Below, in pieces: positions 16,021 to 16,330 of a DNA stretch of 16,330 bases; position 1 is the first letter of the stretch, and each line of letters begins with the position of its first letter. This stretch comes from Acidobacteriota bacterium. Lineage in GTDB: Bacteria; Acidobacteriota; Terriglobia; UBA7540. The notes beneath the pieces were generated by a model. The model was given only the letters and a program-made list of their open reading frames with translations. It had not been told where the DNA came from and did no database searches. Where the stretch lies: NCBI GenBank assembly GCA_021784615.1, contig JAJYHU010000085.1, positions 1 to 16,330 on the forward strand, written 5' to 3'. The translations under genes were made by a program, and so were the position numbers.

Positions 16021-16065
16021 TTCCTAAACCGTGGGTCGGGGGTTCGAATCCCTCCAGGCCTACCA
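16021..16065 (+). other. 3' part of a tRNA gene (anticodon loop to CCA), probable integration attachment site
   Basis: The order is anticodon loop TTCCTAA (16021-16027), 3' anticodon stem ACCGT, variable loop GGGTC, T stem GGGGG and CCCTC around TTCGAAT (16043-16049), 3' acceptor strand CAGGCCT, discriminator A and encoded CCA (16063-16065). The bases upstream (TATAT where ACGGT is needed) do not pair, and no matching 5' acceptor AGGCCTG is present nearby, so this is not a whole tRNA. If the loop is read literally the anticodon is CCT, that is tRNA-Arg. Breakage at the anticodon loop and retention of the 3' end are the usual form of the duplicated site left by tyrosine-recombinase integration. 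Confidence 0.8.
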
Positions 16066-16125
16066 TCTTTCCCTTTTTATTTCAGATGGATAGACAGAGC
16101 CTTGTTGTCGCTGGAAATGTTTTAT

Positions 16126-16184
16126 ACAGGTCGTGCGTGCCTACTACAGGTTGTCTACAGGTACTTCAGGTAAGTAACTACAGG
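16126..16184 (+). repeat. Cluster of ACAGG motifs
   Basis: ACAGG occurs at 16126, 16146, 16157 and 16180, with a TCAGG variant at 16166; three are within CTACAGG. Spacing is irregular (20, 11, 9 and 14 nt), so this is not a simple tandem repeat. Several short protein sites are possible. Confidence 0.4.
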
Positions 16185-16211
16185 AGGCAAGAGTGCTCAC
16201 TCCGTGCTAAA

Positions 16212-16261
16212 AAGCTTAACCCGCATTTCTCACCAAGGAGATGAAGAGCGGCGTTAAGCTT
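16212..16261. repeat. Bulged hairpin with 13 paired bases
   Basis: AAGCTTAAC (16212-16220) pairs perfectly with GTTAAGCTT (16253-16261). The next bases CCGC (16221-16224) pair with GCGG (16248-16251), leaving C16252 as a bulge. Inside, TCTC (16228-16231) can pair with GAGA (16238-16241). There is no T-run on either side, so it is not a standard terminator. Confidence 0.55.
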
Positions 16262-16330
16262 CGATTTGGCCTGCGCAGAGTCGTTTTGGAGGAGCGCGGT
16301 CACTGAGTGCGTTGAGCGGGCTCCTTTTCG

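Larger units (their letters stand above)
16066..16330. other. Stretch without recognisable gene, right of the tRNA fragment
   Basis: I see no supported reading frame on either strand. It opens with a T-rich run (TCTTTCCCTTTTTATTT), then an ACAGG motif cluster and a bulged hairpin, described separately. It may be host chromosome just outside an integrated element. Confidence 0.5.

Noticed and set aside
15898..16184. CRISPR array
   Set aside because: The repeats are 5-10 bp with no spacer-like regular intervals.
16214..16259. Integron attC site
   Set aside because: Only the outer heptamers fit; the span is about 46 bp, inner boxes are not evident, and there is no cassette or integrase, so I list it only as a hairpin.

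Overview
The window looks like a chromosomal stretch from a moderately GC-rich, free-living bacterium. Acidobacteriota is my best guess. It rests on gene style (large secreted proteins of unknown role, a Tat-exported glycoside hydrolase, a DapA-family aldolase, a DUF6807/PmoA-like protein) and not on any marker gene, so the taxonomy is tentative.

Layout. (1) Positions 1-4328, all on the minus strand: a glucosamine-6-phosphate deaminase-like gene that runs off the left edge, a secreted DUF6807 (PmoA-like) protein just upstream of it, and an 819-residue secreted protein of unknown function. (2) Positions 4539-7408, minus strand: a compact arsenic operon in the order arsR-arsM-acr3-arsC. It starts from a promoter that overlaps a small inverted repeat directly before the arsR start codon. 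Together the genes sense, methylate, export and reduce arsenic. (3) Positions 7625-9090, plus strand: an ACT-domain protein with a DUF5612-like C-terminal part, then an AlkD-type DNA alkylation repair protein. (4) Positions 9085-13980: a carbohydrate locus with a DapA-family aldolase on the minus strand that carries a single-base frameshift near its 5' end. Divergent from it are a Tat-exported GH95-like glycoside hydrolase and a short-chain dehydrogenase. Hydrolase, dehydrogenase and aldolase would fit a non-phosphorylating deoxysugar (for example fucose-type) pathway, but this is inference.

(5) Positions 13980-15116: a complete IS630-family insertion sequence with 28-bp terminal inverted repeats and a TA target duplication. 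It has landed exactly on the stop codon of the dehydrogenase, without changing that stop. Its own transposase stop codon is completed by the target TA plus one flanking base. Its right end abuts a PD-(D/E)xK (Mrr-like) nuclease gene and carries a plausible outward promoter.

(6) Positions 15857-16330 hold no convincing gene but are dense in small structures: paired TGTGGGGAC direct repeats, a perfect 18-bp palindrome, helically phased CAACT repeats, the 3' part of a tRNA from the anticodon loop to CCA, a run of ACAGG motifs and a strong bulged hairpin. The tRNA fragment beside short direct repeats is what one expects at the attachment site of a tyrosine-recombinase-mobilised element. The most interesting reading of the window is therefore a genomic-island end at about 16065, with the nuclease gene and the IS just inside it.
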